DNA from: Clostridia bacterium
GTDB lineage: Bacteria > Bacillota > Clostridia > Oscillospirales > CAG-272
Direction: 5' to 3'
Assembly: GCA_028720145.1 (NCBI GenBank)
Contig: JAQYLJ010000055.1
Coordinates: 1-47,268, forward strand
Length of the DNA stretch: 47,268 bases
Shown: positions 40,285 to 47,268 of the stretch, piece after piece
How positions within the stretch are numbered: position 1 is the first letter of the stretch
How the letters are laid out: each line of letters starts with the position of its first letter
Notes under the pieces: model-generated
Told to the model about the DNA's origin: nothing
Seen by the model: only the letters and a program-made list of their open reading frames with translations
Database searches by the model: none
Made by a program: the position numbers and the translations under genes

Positions 40285-40345
40285 ATGCTGTCTCCGTTAT
40301 GATGATATTCTGTATATTTGACCGGGTTATCTTGTGAAATACCGA

Positions 40346-41674
40346 TTAAGTACCGAGGGCAGAGGGCGTGTCCGCGGGGCGGCAGAGGAGGATTCCGTCC
40401 CGATATCCGACCGGTAAGACGCTCACCATCTCCCCGTGCCGTCCGTCGGGAAGAGCCACTTCCGTCTCAAAGAAAGCGTCCGAATGTCCGTGCCAGACGC
40501 CGCCGTCGCAGGTCTCAAGGAGGACCCGTAAAACCCGCGCCTCCCGGACGGTCTCCGCGAGAATCTCGTCCCGAATTTCATGTCCGAGGAGCGAGAGCGC
40601 GTGACTGCGCCGTTCCTTCACCTGCTCGGGTACCTGATTCGGATACGAGGCAGCGGGGGTATTCTTTCTCCGCGAATAGGCAAAGACGTGCATGGAGAGG
40701 AACCGCGCCTCGCGGACAAATGCCATGGTCTCGGAAAACTCTTCTTCTCCCTCCCCCGGGAACCCGACCATGAGGTCGGTCGTGAACTGCACCCCGGGAA
40801 TCTCGCGACGAAGGAAGGCGAGCGCGGCGAGCGCGCGCGAGGCGTTATACCGCCGCTTCATCCCGCGCAGAACCGCGTCCGAGCCACTCTGCATACTGAG
40901 GTGAAAATGCGGGGCGAGGTGGGTGAGATGCCCGAGCCGCTCGCAGATGGGTTCGGTCATCATCTCGGGAGAGAGTGAACCGAGACGGATTCTGTCAACC
41001 GGACAGTTCTTATCCAAGTCTTCCAAAAGGTCTATCAGGCGGTAGTCCCCGAGGTCGACCCCGTAGGACGAGGTCTCGATCCCGGTCAGCACCACTTCCC
41101 GCACCCCGCCCGCGGCGAGTGCGGAGACCTCCGCAAAGACATCTTCGGGGCGTTTGGAGCGCACGCGACCGCGCGCACCGGGAATGGCGCAATAGGTACA
41201 GCGGCACTCGCATCCGTCCTCGATTTTGAGGTACGCGCGGGTGCGGGGACTGCCGTTCACCGTCATGTTCTCAAACGGTGCGGTATCGACATCGGTCACG
41301 GCGACCTCCGTTTCGGTGTCGCAAGGCGGAGCCGCCAAATACGCTTCCGCCTTGGAAACGACCTCCATTTTCCCATAGGTGCCCGACACATAGGTGACAC
41401 CCGGAATCCGCGCGATCTCGGCGGCGGAGGTCTGGGCATAGCACCCCATCACAAAGACGAGAGCGTTCGGATTCTGTTTCAGCGCGCGGCGAATACACTG
41501 CCGCGACTTACGGTCCGCCTCGCCCGTGACGGTACAGGTATTGATGACATAGACATCGCAGGGTCCGTCAAAGGGGGCACGGCAAAACCCGCGGCGCTCG
41601 AACTCTTCGGCGACGGCTTCCGTCTCATACTGGGACACTTTGCACCCCAAAGTATAAAGCCCAACAGTGTACAT
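40346..41674 (-). CDS. mtaB: tRNA t6A37 methylthiotransferase MtaB
   Basis: A 442-residue radical-SAM enzyme that adds a methylthio group to t6A at position 37 of tRNAs reading ANN codons. The N-terminal cluster-binding Cys are in LGCKVSQYETE, INTCTVTGEAD and VMGCYAQ. The radical-SAM CxxxCxxC site is CECRCTYC near residue 147. A TRAM-like beta-barrel follows at the C-terminus. The GCKVSQYE form points to MtaB rather than MiaB or RimO. The ATG at 41674 follows GAGGGGG, about 11 bases upstream; upstream extension would cross the promoter. Leads the mtaB-glyS unit. Confidence 0.93.
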   Translation of the reverse strand: MYTVGLYTLGCKVSQYETEAVAEEFERRGFCRAPFDGPCDVYVINTCTVTGEADRKSRQCIRRALKQNPNALVFVMGCYAQTSAAEIARIPGVTYVSGTYGKMEVVSKAEAYLAAPPCDTETEVAVTDVDTAPFENMTVNGSPRTRAYLKIEDGCECRCTYCAIPGARGRVRSKRPEDVFAEVSALAAGGVREVVLTGIETSSYGVDLGDYRLIDLLEDLDKNCPVDRIRLGSLSPEMMTEPICERLGHLTHLAPHFHLSMQSGSDAVLRGMKRRYNASRALAALAFLRREIPGVQFTTDLMVGFPGEGEEEFSETMAFVREARFLSMHVFAYSRRKNTPAASYPNQVPEQVKERRSHALSLLGHEIRDEILAETVREARVLRVLLETCDGGVWHGHSDAFFETEVALPDGRHGEMVSVLPVGYRDGILLCRPADTPSALGT

Positions 41675-41704
41675 TCCGCGGCATCCCCCTCTTTTTACCC
41701 GAAC

Positions 41705-41733
41705 ATTGTACCATATCCCCCCGATTTTGTAAA
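41705..41733 (-). promoter_or_regulatory. Promoter of mtaB
   Basis: On the minus strand TTTACA (41733-41728), 17 bases, TACAAT (41710-41705), with TGG before the -10 as in extended -10 promoters. Confidence 0.6.
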
Positions 41734-41785
41734 GACCCGCAGACGCTTTTTCGCGCGCATATACGATATATTTTATAAAAATCTC

Positions 41786-41814
41786 TTGACAACGAAGAAC
41801 AGTTCCTTTATAAT
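41786..41814 (+). promoter_or_regulatory. Consensus SigA promoter of the rpmH cluster
   Basis: TTGACA, exactly 17 bases, TATAAT. It is the only perfect consensus promoter in the window with ideal spacing, as fits a ribosomal protein gene. The leader is about 65 bases and ends in AGGAGGTG. Confidence 0.92.
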
Positions 41815-41885
41815 ATGTTCGTTGTGAATACGCGGTTTTACGCGGTACCTGTCGGTTACCGACTATCAAAGAGGAGGTGCTAACG

Positions 41886-42020
41886 ATGAAAAGGACTTAT
41901 CAGCCCAAGAAACGCCAGAGAAGCAAAGAGCACGGCTTCCGCAAAAGAATGGCAACTGCCGACGGCAGAAAAGTACTCAAAAGAAGACGCGCCAAGGGTA
42001 GAGCGAGACTCACCTATTAA
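41886..42020 (+). CDS. rpmH: Ribosomal protein bL34
   Basis: A 44-residue, very basic protein reading [18 protein letters not shown] and ending [11 protein letters not shown], the invariant bL34 pattern of the large ribosomal subunit. AGGAGGTG lies 8 bases before the ATG. It opens the conserved rpmH-rnpA-yidD-yidC-jag-mnmE cluster. Confidence 0.98.
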   Translation: MKRTYQPKKRQRSKEHGFRKRMATADGRKVLKRRRAKGRARLTY

Positions 42021-42034
42021 GTTCGCGTTCCTAT

Positions 42035-42071
42035 CCCGATAAGCCACTATGGCGCTTTATCGGGTTTTTTT
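42035..42071 (+). terminator. Terminator or attenuator after rpmH
   Basis: CCCGATAA pairs with TTATCGGG and is followed by seven T. It lies between rpmH and rnpA, so it probably lets only part of transcription into the downstream genes, keeping bL34 in excess. Confidence 0.78.
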
Positions 42072-42107
42072 CTTCATTTACGATTCACGGGAACAGGAGG
42101 TTTTGAC

Positions 42108-42485
42108 ATGAAATTGACCGCGATCTGCGAAAATCACCTGTTCCAAAAAGCGTATTCCAAAGGGCAGCGCTATGTCACACCGTCGCTCGCGGTGTATGTT
42201 CTCCCCGACTACATGAAAGAGAGACTGAAACGCGCCCACCCGCAAAAGAAAGCGGTCAATCGAATCGGTCTCACGGTATCCAAGAAACTCGGCGGCGCGG
42301 TGACGCGCTCCCGCTGTCGCAGGATTCTACGAGAGGCCTATTACGCAATCTGTCGGAATTATCCCGTCTCCCCCGGGCATCTCATCGTCATCGCCGCCCG
42401 CGAAAAGGCGACGGGGATGAAGTCGACAGAACTTGAAGGCGACCTTTTACGCGCCTTTCGGAAACTGGGAATCATCGCGATATGA
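42108..42485 (+). CDS. rnpA: Ribonuclease P protein component
   Basis: A 125-residue basic protein that helps the RNase P RNA cut tRNA 5' leaders. It has the [28 protein letters not shown] core (residues about 50-80, given here in two overlapping families of motif: GLTVSKK and the RNR-like TRSRCRR). ACAGGAGG precedes the ATG. It overlaps yidD by four bases (ATGA). Confidence 0.95.
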   Translation: MKLTAICENHLFQKAYSKGQRYVTPSLAVYVLPDYMKERLKRAHPQKKAVNRIGLTVSKKLGGAVTRSRCRRILREAYYAICRNYPVSPGHLIVIAAREKATGMKSTELEGDLLRAFRKLGIIAI

Positions 42486-42790
42486 AAAAACTGTTTATCG
42501 CTCTTTTTACGCTCTATCAAAAATGCATCTCGCCGCTCAAACCGCCTTGCTGCAGGTTCTATCCGTCCTGCTCATCCTATGCCATCGAGGCATTCAAGAA
42601 ACGAGGTTTCTTCTCGGCGCTGTTCCTCACCGTGACACGCATTTTAAGATGCCAGCCGTTCTGCCGCGGGGGGTATGACCCCGTCCCCGAGAGCGGATTC
42701 CGCCGCGTCGGAACTCCGAGAAGTGTAATTCAATGCAAGATCATGCGCGCAGATGCCTCCGACAGAGAGAAATGGAAACAATATGCTTAA
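42482..42790 (+). CDS. yidD: Membrane protein insertion efficiency factor YidD
   Basis: A 102-residue protein. [20 protein letters not shown] and a [10 protein letters not shown] segment followed by [13 protein letters not shown] are the YidD family pattern with conserved Cys. It sits at the inner face of the membrane and helps YidC-dependent insertion. The C-terminal 25 residues beyond the core are weakly conserved. It overlaps rnpA at its start and yidC at its end. Confidence 0.94.
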   Translation: MKKLFIALFTLYQKCISPLKPPCCRFYPSCSSYAIEAFKKRGFFSALFLTVTRILRCQPFCRGGYDPVPESGFRRVGTPRSVIQCKIMRADASDREKWKQYA

Positions 42791-43826
42791 CATGAATTTC
42801 AGCAACTTCTGGGATGTATTCGCCATCCCGTTCGGCTATGTCATGCAGTTCTTCACCAAGATCAGCGGCGGTCATTATCTGATCTCCCTGTTCCTCTTTG
42901 CTTTGGCGGTGAAACTCGTGACCCTGCCGCTGGCTATCAAACAGCAAAAGACCCAAATCAAGGGCGCTATGTTGAAGCCGAAACTCATGATGATTGAGAA
43001 AAAATACGCGGGGCGCAACGATCAGGTCACCCAGCGGAAAAAGCAACAGGAAATGATGGAACTGCAACAGAAAGAGGGGTTCTCTCCTCTCTCCGGCTGT
43101 CTGCCTCTCCTCATCCAATTCCCGATTATCATCGCACTCTACCGCATCATTCGCATGCCGCTCAAATATGTCGTGAACCTCGCGGACGAGATCGTCGTGA
43201 AACTCTATAACGCATTCAGCGGCGCTTCTGCCACGGCGTTCAAAGAAATCCCCGATGCGGCGCACATCGACATGGTCGGCTATTGGTCGGCGAACCCCGA
43301 GACCTTTGAGAGCATCTCGGGAGTCAGCGTCGACAAACTGCCGAACTACCGCATTTTCGGACAGATTGACCTCGGTCTGAAACCCGCATTCTCCCTTGAA
43401 AAACTCGATTGGAACAAGTGGAACTATTTTCTTCTGCTGATTCCCGTGCTCTGCTGTGCGCTCGCGTTCCTCACCACCTGGATTTCGCGCCGCATCAATG
43501 ACAACGGAATCAACCAGCAGGTCGCGCCCGAGCAGAAATCCTCTATGATGATCATGAATCTGGTCATGCCGCTCATGCAACTCTGGATCGCGTTCATCGT
43601 GTCGGGTGCCGTGGGTGTGTACTGGGTCTATACTTCGCTCCTCGGGATTCTGCAAATCGTACTTCTCGCAAAGTTCATGCCGCTCCCGAAGTATACCGAA
43701 GAGCAGATCAAAGAGATGCAAAAAGCCGAGAAACAGCATGGCTCGCGTTCGGTCACGGGCTCCAGCGTAGACGAAAACGGAAAACCCAAGTCCCTCCACT
43801 ACGAGGATGACGAGGACGACTATTAA
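42783..43826 (+). CDS. yidC: Membrane protein insertase YidC/Oxa1
   Basis: A 347-residue insertase with about five helices. [22 protein letters not shown] near residue 20 is the first clear core segment, [20 protein letters not shown] the second and [20 protein letters not shown] the third. A charged coil ([14 protein letters not shown]) separates the first two. There is no lipobox, and the C-terminal tail is polar. An ATG at 42783 is chosen over 42753 because the family starts close to the first helix; this overlaps yidD by eight bases. A periplasm-side segment with [12 protein letters not shown]-like polar residues between helices is longer than in B. subtilis SpoIIIJ. Confidence 0.93.
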   Translation: MLNMNFSNFWDVFAIPFGYVMQFFTKISGGHYLISLFLFALAVKLVTLPLAIKQQKTQIKGAMLKPKLMMIEKKYAGRNDQVTQRKKQQEMMELQQKEGFSPLSGCLPLLIQFPIIIALYRIIRMPLKYVVNLADEIVVKLYNAFSGASATAFKEIPDAAHIDMVGYWSANPETFESISGVSVDKLPNYRIFGQIDLGLKPAFSLEKLDWNKWNYFLLLIPVLCCALAFLTTWISRRINDNGINQQVAPEQKSSMMIMNLVMPLMQLWIAFIVSGAVGVYWVYTSLLGILQIVLLAKFMPLPKYTEEQIKEMQKAEKQHGSRSVTGSSVDENGKPKSLHYEDDEDDY

Positions 43827-43843
43827 GAAGAGAGGTTCAACCC

Positions 43844-44881
43844 TTGAAAAAAGAAATTATCGCGTCCGGTAAGGACATTAACGAAGCGCGCGAAAACGCG
43901 CGGCTCGCACTCGGTGCGGGCGAACTCGACGACATCAATTTTGAAATCATCGACCTCGGGTCGAAGGGCATTTTCGGCATCATCGGTGTGAAACCCGCAA
44001 AGGTGAAGGCGTGGATGGAAATCCCCGATACCGAGCCGAGAAGAGAGCGCAGAGAGGTGAGACGCCCGCAGGAACCCAAGAATCAGGGCGACTCCCCCAA
44101 GCGTGAGAAACCCGCAAAAGCGGCGGGCAAAGGAAACGGGAAAGCGGCAAAGACCGCACCCAAAGCACCCGAGAAACCCGCGGCAATTCCGGAAGAAGAA
44201 CTCAAATTCACCCATGTGGACGCGAACCCCGGCGACGACCGCGCGTTCGACTTCATCAACACGCTGATTTCCGACCTCGGGCTGACCGATATCGAGACCG
44301 AACTCCTCCGCTGTGAAGACGGCACCCGCCGCGTCAGCATCAAGGGGGAGAACGCTTCCCTGCTCATCGGGCATCACGGGGACACCATGGACGCGCTCCA
44401 ATATCTCGCGAACCTCGCGACCTCGCAGAAGGGTCCGAACGGGGAGAGAGACCGCAGCCGCGTTACGGTGGACATTGAGGGCTATCGTGCCAAGAGAGAG
44501 CAGACCCTGCGTCATCTCGCCCGCAGAATGGCGAACAAGGCGCTGGCGCGCGGCTCCAAGGTCACCCTCGAACCCATGACCCCCTACGAGAGACGCATCA
44601 TTCACTCTGAAGTCCAGTCTATCGAAGGGGTGACGACCCAATCCATCGGCACCGACTCGAACCGTCGGATCGTCATCTATCCGGAACACCCGACCAAGGG
44701 CGGTAAGTCCGCACGGGCGAAAGCGGTGGAGAGCGACGAGTTTTCGGAGACCGAGGAAATCACCGTGACTGTGACCGAAGAGACTACGATTGAAGAGACC
44801 GCGGACGCAGTCGAAGCGGAGCCCGAAAAAACGGCTGCGCCCGCAACCGCGGACACGACCGACGGCGACAACAATGAGTAA
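43844..44881 (+). CDS. jag: RNA-binding protein Jag/KhpB
   Basis: A 345-residue protein. The Jag-N domain is at about 1-50 (IIASGKDINEAREN and GSKGIFGIIGVKPAKV). A Lys/Ala/Pro-rich linker follows at about 60-110. The KH domain (about 125-205) includes NASLLIGHHGDTMDALQYL, and the R3H domain (about 205-270) includes RHLARRMANKA and PMTPYERRIIH. An acidic, Thr/Glu/Ala-rich tail of about 65 residues closes it and is not usual in the family. A TTG start follows AGAGAGG. KhpB proteins bind RNA and affect cell division in Gram-positive bacteria. It overlaps mnmE by eight bases. Confidence 0.93.
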   Translation: MKKEIIASGKDINEARENARLALGAGELDDINFEIIDLGSKGIFGIIGVKPAKVKAWMEIPDTEPRRERREVRRPQEPKNQGDSPKREKPAKAAGKGNGKAAKTAPKAPEKPAAIPEEELKFTHVDANPGDDRAFDFINTLISDLGLTDIETELLRCEDGTRRVSIKGENASLLIGHHGDTMDALQYLANLATSQKGPNGERDRSRVTVDIEGYRAKREQTLRHLARRMANKALARGSKVTLEPMTPYERRIIHSEVQSIEGVTTQSIGTDSNRRIVIYPEHPTKGGKSARAKAVESDEFSETEEITVTVTEETTIEETADAVEAEPEKTAAPATADTTDGDNNE

Positions 44882-46262
44882 TTTTGCATCGACCATTGCG
44901 GCAATATCGACCCCACCCGGTAAGGGTGGGGTTGCCCTTATTCGGGTGAGCGGTCCCGACGCATTCAAAGTGGCGGACAAGTGTTTTCGCCCCGCCGTCG
45001 GGGAGACACAATTCTCTCAGCGGGCAGCGCGCACCGCGGTGCGCGGGTATTTTCTCGCAGACGGCACCGTCATTGACGACGGACTGGCGTTCCGATTCCC
45101 TTCTCCCCATTCCTACACGGGGGAGGACACCGTGGAGTTCACCTGTCACGGCGGGATTCTTATCTCCCATGCCGTTTTGGAGGCGACCTTCGCCGCGGGC
45201 GCGACTCCGGCAGGCGCGGGAGAATTCACCCGTCGGGCATACCTGAACGGCAGAATTTCCCTCACCGAGGCGGACGCGGTCGGACAACTGCTCGAAGCTA
45301 CTTCGATGGGACAGGTCAAACTCGGGGGATATGAGAGCCGCACCCGACTGTCCGAGGCGTTCGACCGTCTGCACACGGGTCTTGTGACCCTGCTCTCTTC
45401 CCTCTATGCCTCCATCGACTATCCGGAAGAGGACCTCGCGTCTCTGACTGATGAAGAGGTCGCAGACGGGCTTCTCGCGCTCTCGGCGGACGCGGACAAA
45501 CTGCTCCGCACCTACAAGACCGGACACAGCATCCGCGCAGGTATTCCGACCGTCATTTGCGGGCGACCCAATGTCGGGAAGTCCTCGCTCTACAATCTAC
45601 TCTGCCGTGAGGAAGCCGCCATCGTCACCGATGTGGCGGGCACCACCCGAGACCTGATCGAACGCACGGTCTCTCTCGGAGACCTGACCCTGCTCCTGAC
45701 CGACACGGCAGGCATCCGCGAGACGAGCGACAAGGTGGAAAAAATCGGGGTTGAGCGCTCCCGCGCCGCGCTTGAAAACGCCTCCCTCGTCCTCGCGGTA
45801 TTCGATCGCTCCGCTTCTCTGACAGACGAGGACAGAGAACTCGTCGAGCGGCTGAAAACCCTCTCCGCGACCGTGATTATCTGTCTGAATAAGACCGACC
45901 TGCCGCAAGCGGATTCGGACGAATTCGACCGTCTGACAAACGCCTTTCCGCATAGTGTTTCTCTCTCCGCGAAAACGGGAGATACCGAAACGCTGACCCG
46001 TCTCATCACAACGCTGTTCGCCGATGGCGCACTCACCGTCGGGCAGGACGCGATCCTCTCGGACGCACGGCAATTCGGCGCGCTCTCCCGCGCGAAAGAA
46101 CTCCTCACCTCCGCCGCAGACGCCATTCGGCAGGGCATGACCGCCGAGGTCGCCTGCTCGGACGCGGAACTTGCGCTCGCCGCGCTCTCGGAGGCGGACG
46201 GACGCGCCGTCTCGGAAGAGGTCGTGAACAGCATCTTCTCGCACTTCTGCGTGGGAAAATAA
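44874..46262 (+). CDS. mnmE: tRNA modification GTPase MnmE
   Basis: A 462-residue GTPase that with MnmG modifies U34 of tRNAs. SNFASTIAAISTPPGKGGVALIR at the start, given here only in outline, is the folate-binding domain; the G domain has GRPNVGKSSL (G1), DVAGTTRD (G2), DTAGIRET (G3) and CLNKTDLP (G4). The C-terminus ends FCVGK, carrying the catalytic Cys of the C-[IV]-G-K motif. The ATG at 44874 overlaps jag by eight bases. mnmG is not next to it, unlike in many Firmicutes. Confidence 0.95.
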   Translation: MSNFASTIAAISTPPGKGGVALIRVSGPDAFKVADKCFRPAVGETQFSQRAARTAVRGYFLADGTVIDDGLAFRFPSPHSYTGEDTVEFTCHGGILISHAVLEATFAAGATPAGAGEFTRRAYLNGRISLTEADAVGQLLEATSMGQVKLGGYESRTRLSEAFDRLHTGLVTLLSSLYASIDYPEEDLASLTDEEVADGLLALSADADKLLRTYKTGHSIRAGIPTVICGRPNVGKSSLYNLLCREEAAIVTDVAGTTRDLIERTVSLGDLTLLLTDTAGIRETSDKVEKIGVERSRAALENASLVLAVFDRSASLTDEDRELVERLKTLSATVIICLNKTDLPQADSDEFDRLTNAFPHSVSLSAKTGDTETLTRLITTLFADGALTVGQDAILSDARQFGALSRAKELLTSAADAIRQGMTAEVACSDAELALAALSEADGRAVSEEVVNSIFSHFCVGK

Positions 46263-46274
46263 GGATGGGGCCGT

Positions 46275-46625
46275 ATGGAAACCAAACGCTTCACGAAAAA
46301 CGACAGCGGATTTATCTGCCAACAATGCGGACGGACAGTCGAGCCGCTCGGCTATACCTCGCGCAACCATTGTCCGTTCTGTCTCGCATCCCTCCATGTC
46401 GATATACTCCCGGGCGACCGCGCGAACCCCTGTGGCGGTCTGATGCTCCCCTACCGTGCGGAGCCCGACCCCAAGCGCGGCTATGTTCTCTATCACCGCT
46501 GTACAAAATGCGGCGCGACCTGCCGCAACAGAGCCGCGCATGAGGCGAAAGTCCAACCCGACGATCTCTCGCTCATCATCGCCCTGACCGCGGGAGAATA
46601 CCTCTGGAAGCCGAATAGCAAATAA
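46275..46625 (+). CDS. RNHCP-domain zinc-finger protein
   Basis: A 116-residue protein. KRFTKNDSGFICQQCGRTVEP starts it in outline; CQQCG (near 17), SRNHCPFCLASLHVD (near 37), CGGLM and HRCTKCGATCRNRA (near 77) are the RNHCP family marks, with enough Cys for two zinc sites. The function is not known; an RNA or ribosome-linked role has been guessed from the fold and context. It follows mnmE by 12 bases and likely ends this operon. Confidence 0.88.
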   Translation: METKRFTKNDSGFICQQCGRTVEPLGYTSRNHCPFCLASLHVDILPGDRANPCGGLMLPYRAEPDPKRGYVLYHRCTKCGATCRNRAAHEAKVQPDDLSLIIALTAGEYLWKPNSK

Positions 46626-46626
46626 T

Positions 46627-46806
46627 CGATGAATTGCAACCTGCGGTTACATGAATTAAAAGCAGAACTTTCATGAATTGCCTGCGGCATGAATTGTGCC
46701 TACGGCGCATGGGTTGCAATTCCATTCATGGAGGCGACGGAACGCCGACGAGAAACCATGGCGAATACCAATTCATGATGCGATAGCATCAAATCATTTT
46801 GCGCGA
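46627..46806. repeat. Hairpin array with ATGAATT linkers
   Basis: ATGAATT recurs at 46629, 46651, 46673 and 46689, alternating with short hairpins: AACC-TGC-GGTT (46638-46648), GCC-TGC-GGC (46680-46688) and GTGCC-TAC-GGCGC (46696-46708). On the right the complementary linker AATTCAT (46770-46776) is followed by GATGC-GATA-GCATC (46777-46790). It has the same left-right symmetry as the array at 38.5 kb but another linker. No gene lies here. Confidence 0.7.
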
Positions 46807-46837
46807 TATGTTTCACAGAGAAATCCCCGAACTAATC

Positions 46838-46877
46838 AAAATTCCCACAGACCAATCAAACGGTTTGTGGGAATTTT
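46838..46877. terminator. Bidirectional terminator
   Basis: AAAATTCCCACA pairs perfectly with TGTGGGAATTTT (12 bp) around a 16-base loop. T-runs lie on both sides, serving the RNHCP gene and cinA, which converge here. Confidence 0.75.
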
Positions 46878-46933
46878 CTATTTGTGGGGATCGTACTATT
46901 GCGGTTCTATATGTCGGTTGAAAGACTGTGCTC

Positions 46934-47268
46934 TTATGCCTTCAAAAGCGTGACGAGAGTCTCAAAGACAAAGTCGCAGGCGGCGGCTCTAACCGCCTGT
47001 CGACCGAGATCGCCAAACTGTTTGGTGGCTGTAAATACCCCGTCGGGGGTCGAAAACCCGAAACAGACCATGCCGATCGGTTTCCGTGGGGTCCCACCCG
47101 AGGGACCCGCGATCCCGGACACCCCGACACCGATCTCCGCCCCGTTCGCACGGGCGACGCCGACCGCCATCTCGCGGGCGACCTCCTCGCTGACGACACC
47201 GTACTTCGCGATGGTGTCCGCGGAGACCCCCAAATACTTGATTTTCGCCTCGTTCGCGTAGGTGACGA
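46934..47268 (-). CDS. cinA: CinA, C-terminal amidase domain (partial)
   Basis: The last 111 residues of a CinA/PncC protein; the gene runs off the right edge without a start. TYANEAKIKYLGVS leads into KYGVVSEEVAREMA, then GVGVSGIAGPSGGTP-like ISGIAGPSGG and KPIGMVCFGF, which are the nicotinamide-mononucleotide deamidase domain. In full-length CinA this follows a molybdopterin-binding-like domain; which form this is cannot be seen. It is convergent with the mnmE operon. Confidence 0.93.
   Translation of the reverse strand, partial: VTYANEAKIKYLGVSADTIAKYGVVSEEVAREMAVGVARANGAEIGVGVSGIAGPSGGTPRKPIGMVCFGFSTPDGVFTATKQFGDLGRQAVRAAACDFVFETLVTLLKA

Noticed and set aside
41815-41885. Replication origin upstream of rpmH
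   Set aside because: No cluster of DnaA boxes or AT-rich unwinding element, and no dnaA.

Overview
The window looks like a chromosomal piece of an uncultured, probably gut-dwelling member of the Clostridia (Bacillota). The grounds are Gram-positive-type AGGAGG ribosome sites and SigA-like promoters, SpoVG, the clostridial form of MurC, the LL-diaminopimelate aminotransferase route to lysine, a DUF6472-type small Cys protein, a bile-salt-hydrolase family enzyme and a high-GC codon bias. The order or family cannot be fixed from sequence reading alone.

Layout. 1-2.5 kb is accessory: a terminator of an off-window gene, an unexplained 0.4-kb stretch, a small SHOCT-like protein and a large serine recombinase. 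2.7-9 kb holds spoVG, murC, a PHP phosphatase with malic enzyme, the CCA-adding enzyme and a DapF-fold protein lacking both catalytic cysteines. 9-17.3 kb holds an AbrB-type regulator with an ABC-2 exporter, malQ, a small HPr-like protein, a gyrB-like/gpmI operon and a small Cys protein. 17.5-22.9 kb is a two-gene operon coding for 24 InlB-type beta repeats in total without signal peptides; the larger protein ends in what looks like a PilM/actin-like domain. 23-29.6 kb has a dGTPase, an E2/CAT-fold acyltransferase homologue with a broken active-site motif, an MFS permease and dapB-dapF-dapL. 29.7-35.6 kb is a purine salvage and uptake operon (xpt, BMP lipoprotein, ABC ATPase, two permeases). 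36-38.5 kb has tRNA-Trp, a bile-salt-hydrolase-like enzyme and an M14-type peptidase. 38.9-41.7 kb has mtaB-glyS. 41.8-46.6 kb is the rpmH-rnpA-yidD-yidC-jag-mnmE cluster followed by an RNHCP protein, and the window ends inside cinA.

Most genes are housekeeping: translation (rpmH, rnpA, mnmE, mtaB, glyS, tRNA-Trp, cca), cell wall and lysine (murC, dapB/F/L), central carbon (gpmI, malic enzyme, malQ) and nucleotide pools (dgt, xpt, BMP transporter). The points most worth following up are the repeat/PilM-like operon, two probable pseudoenzymes (DapF-like and E2/CAT-like), and three short hairpin arrays whose linkers differ between loci but follow one layout.
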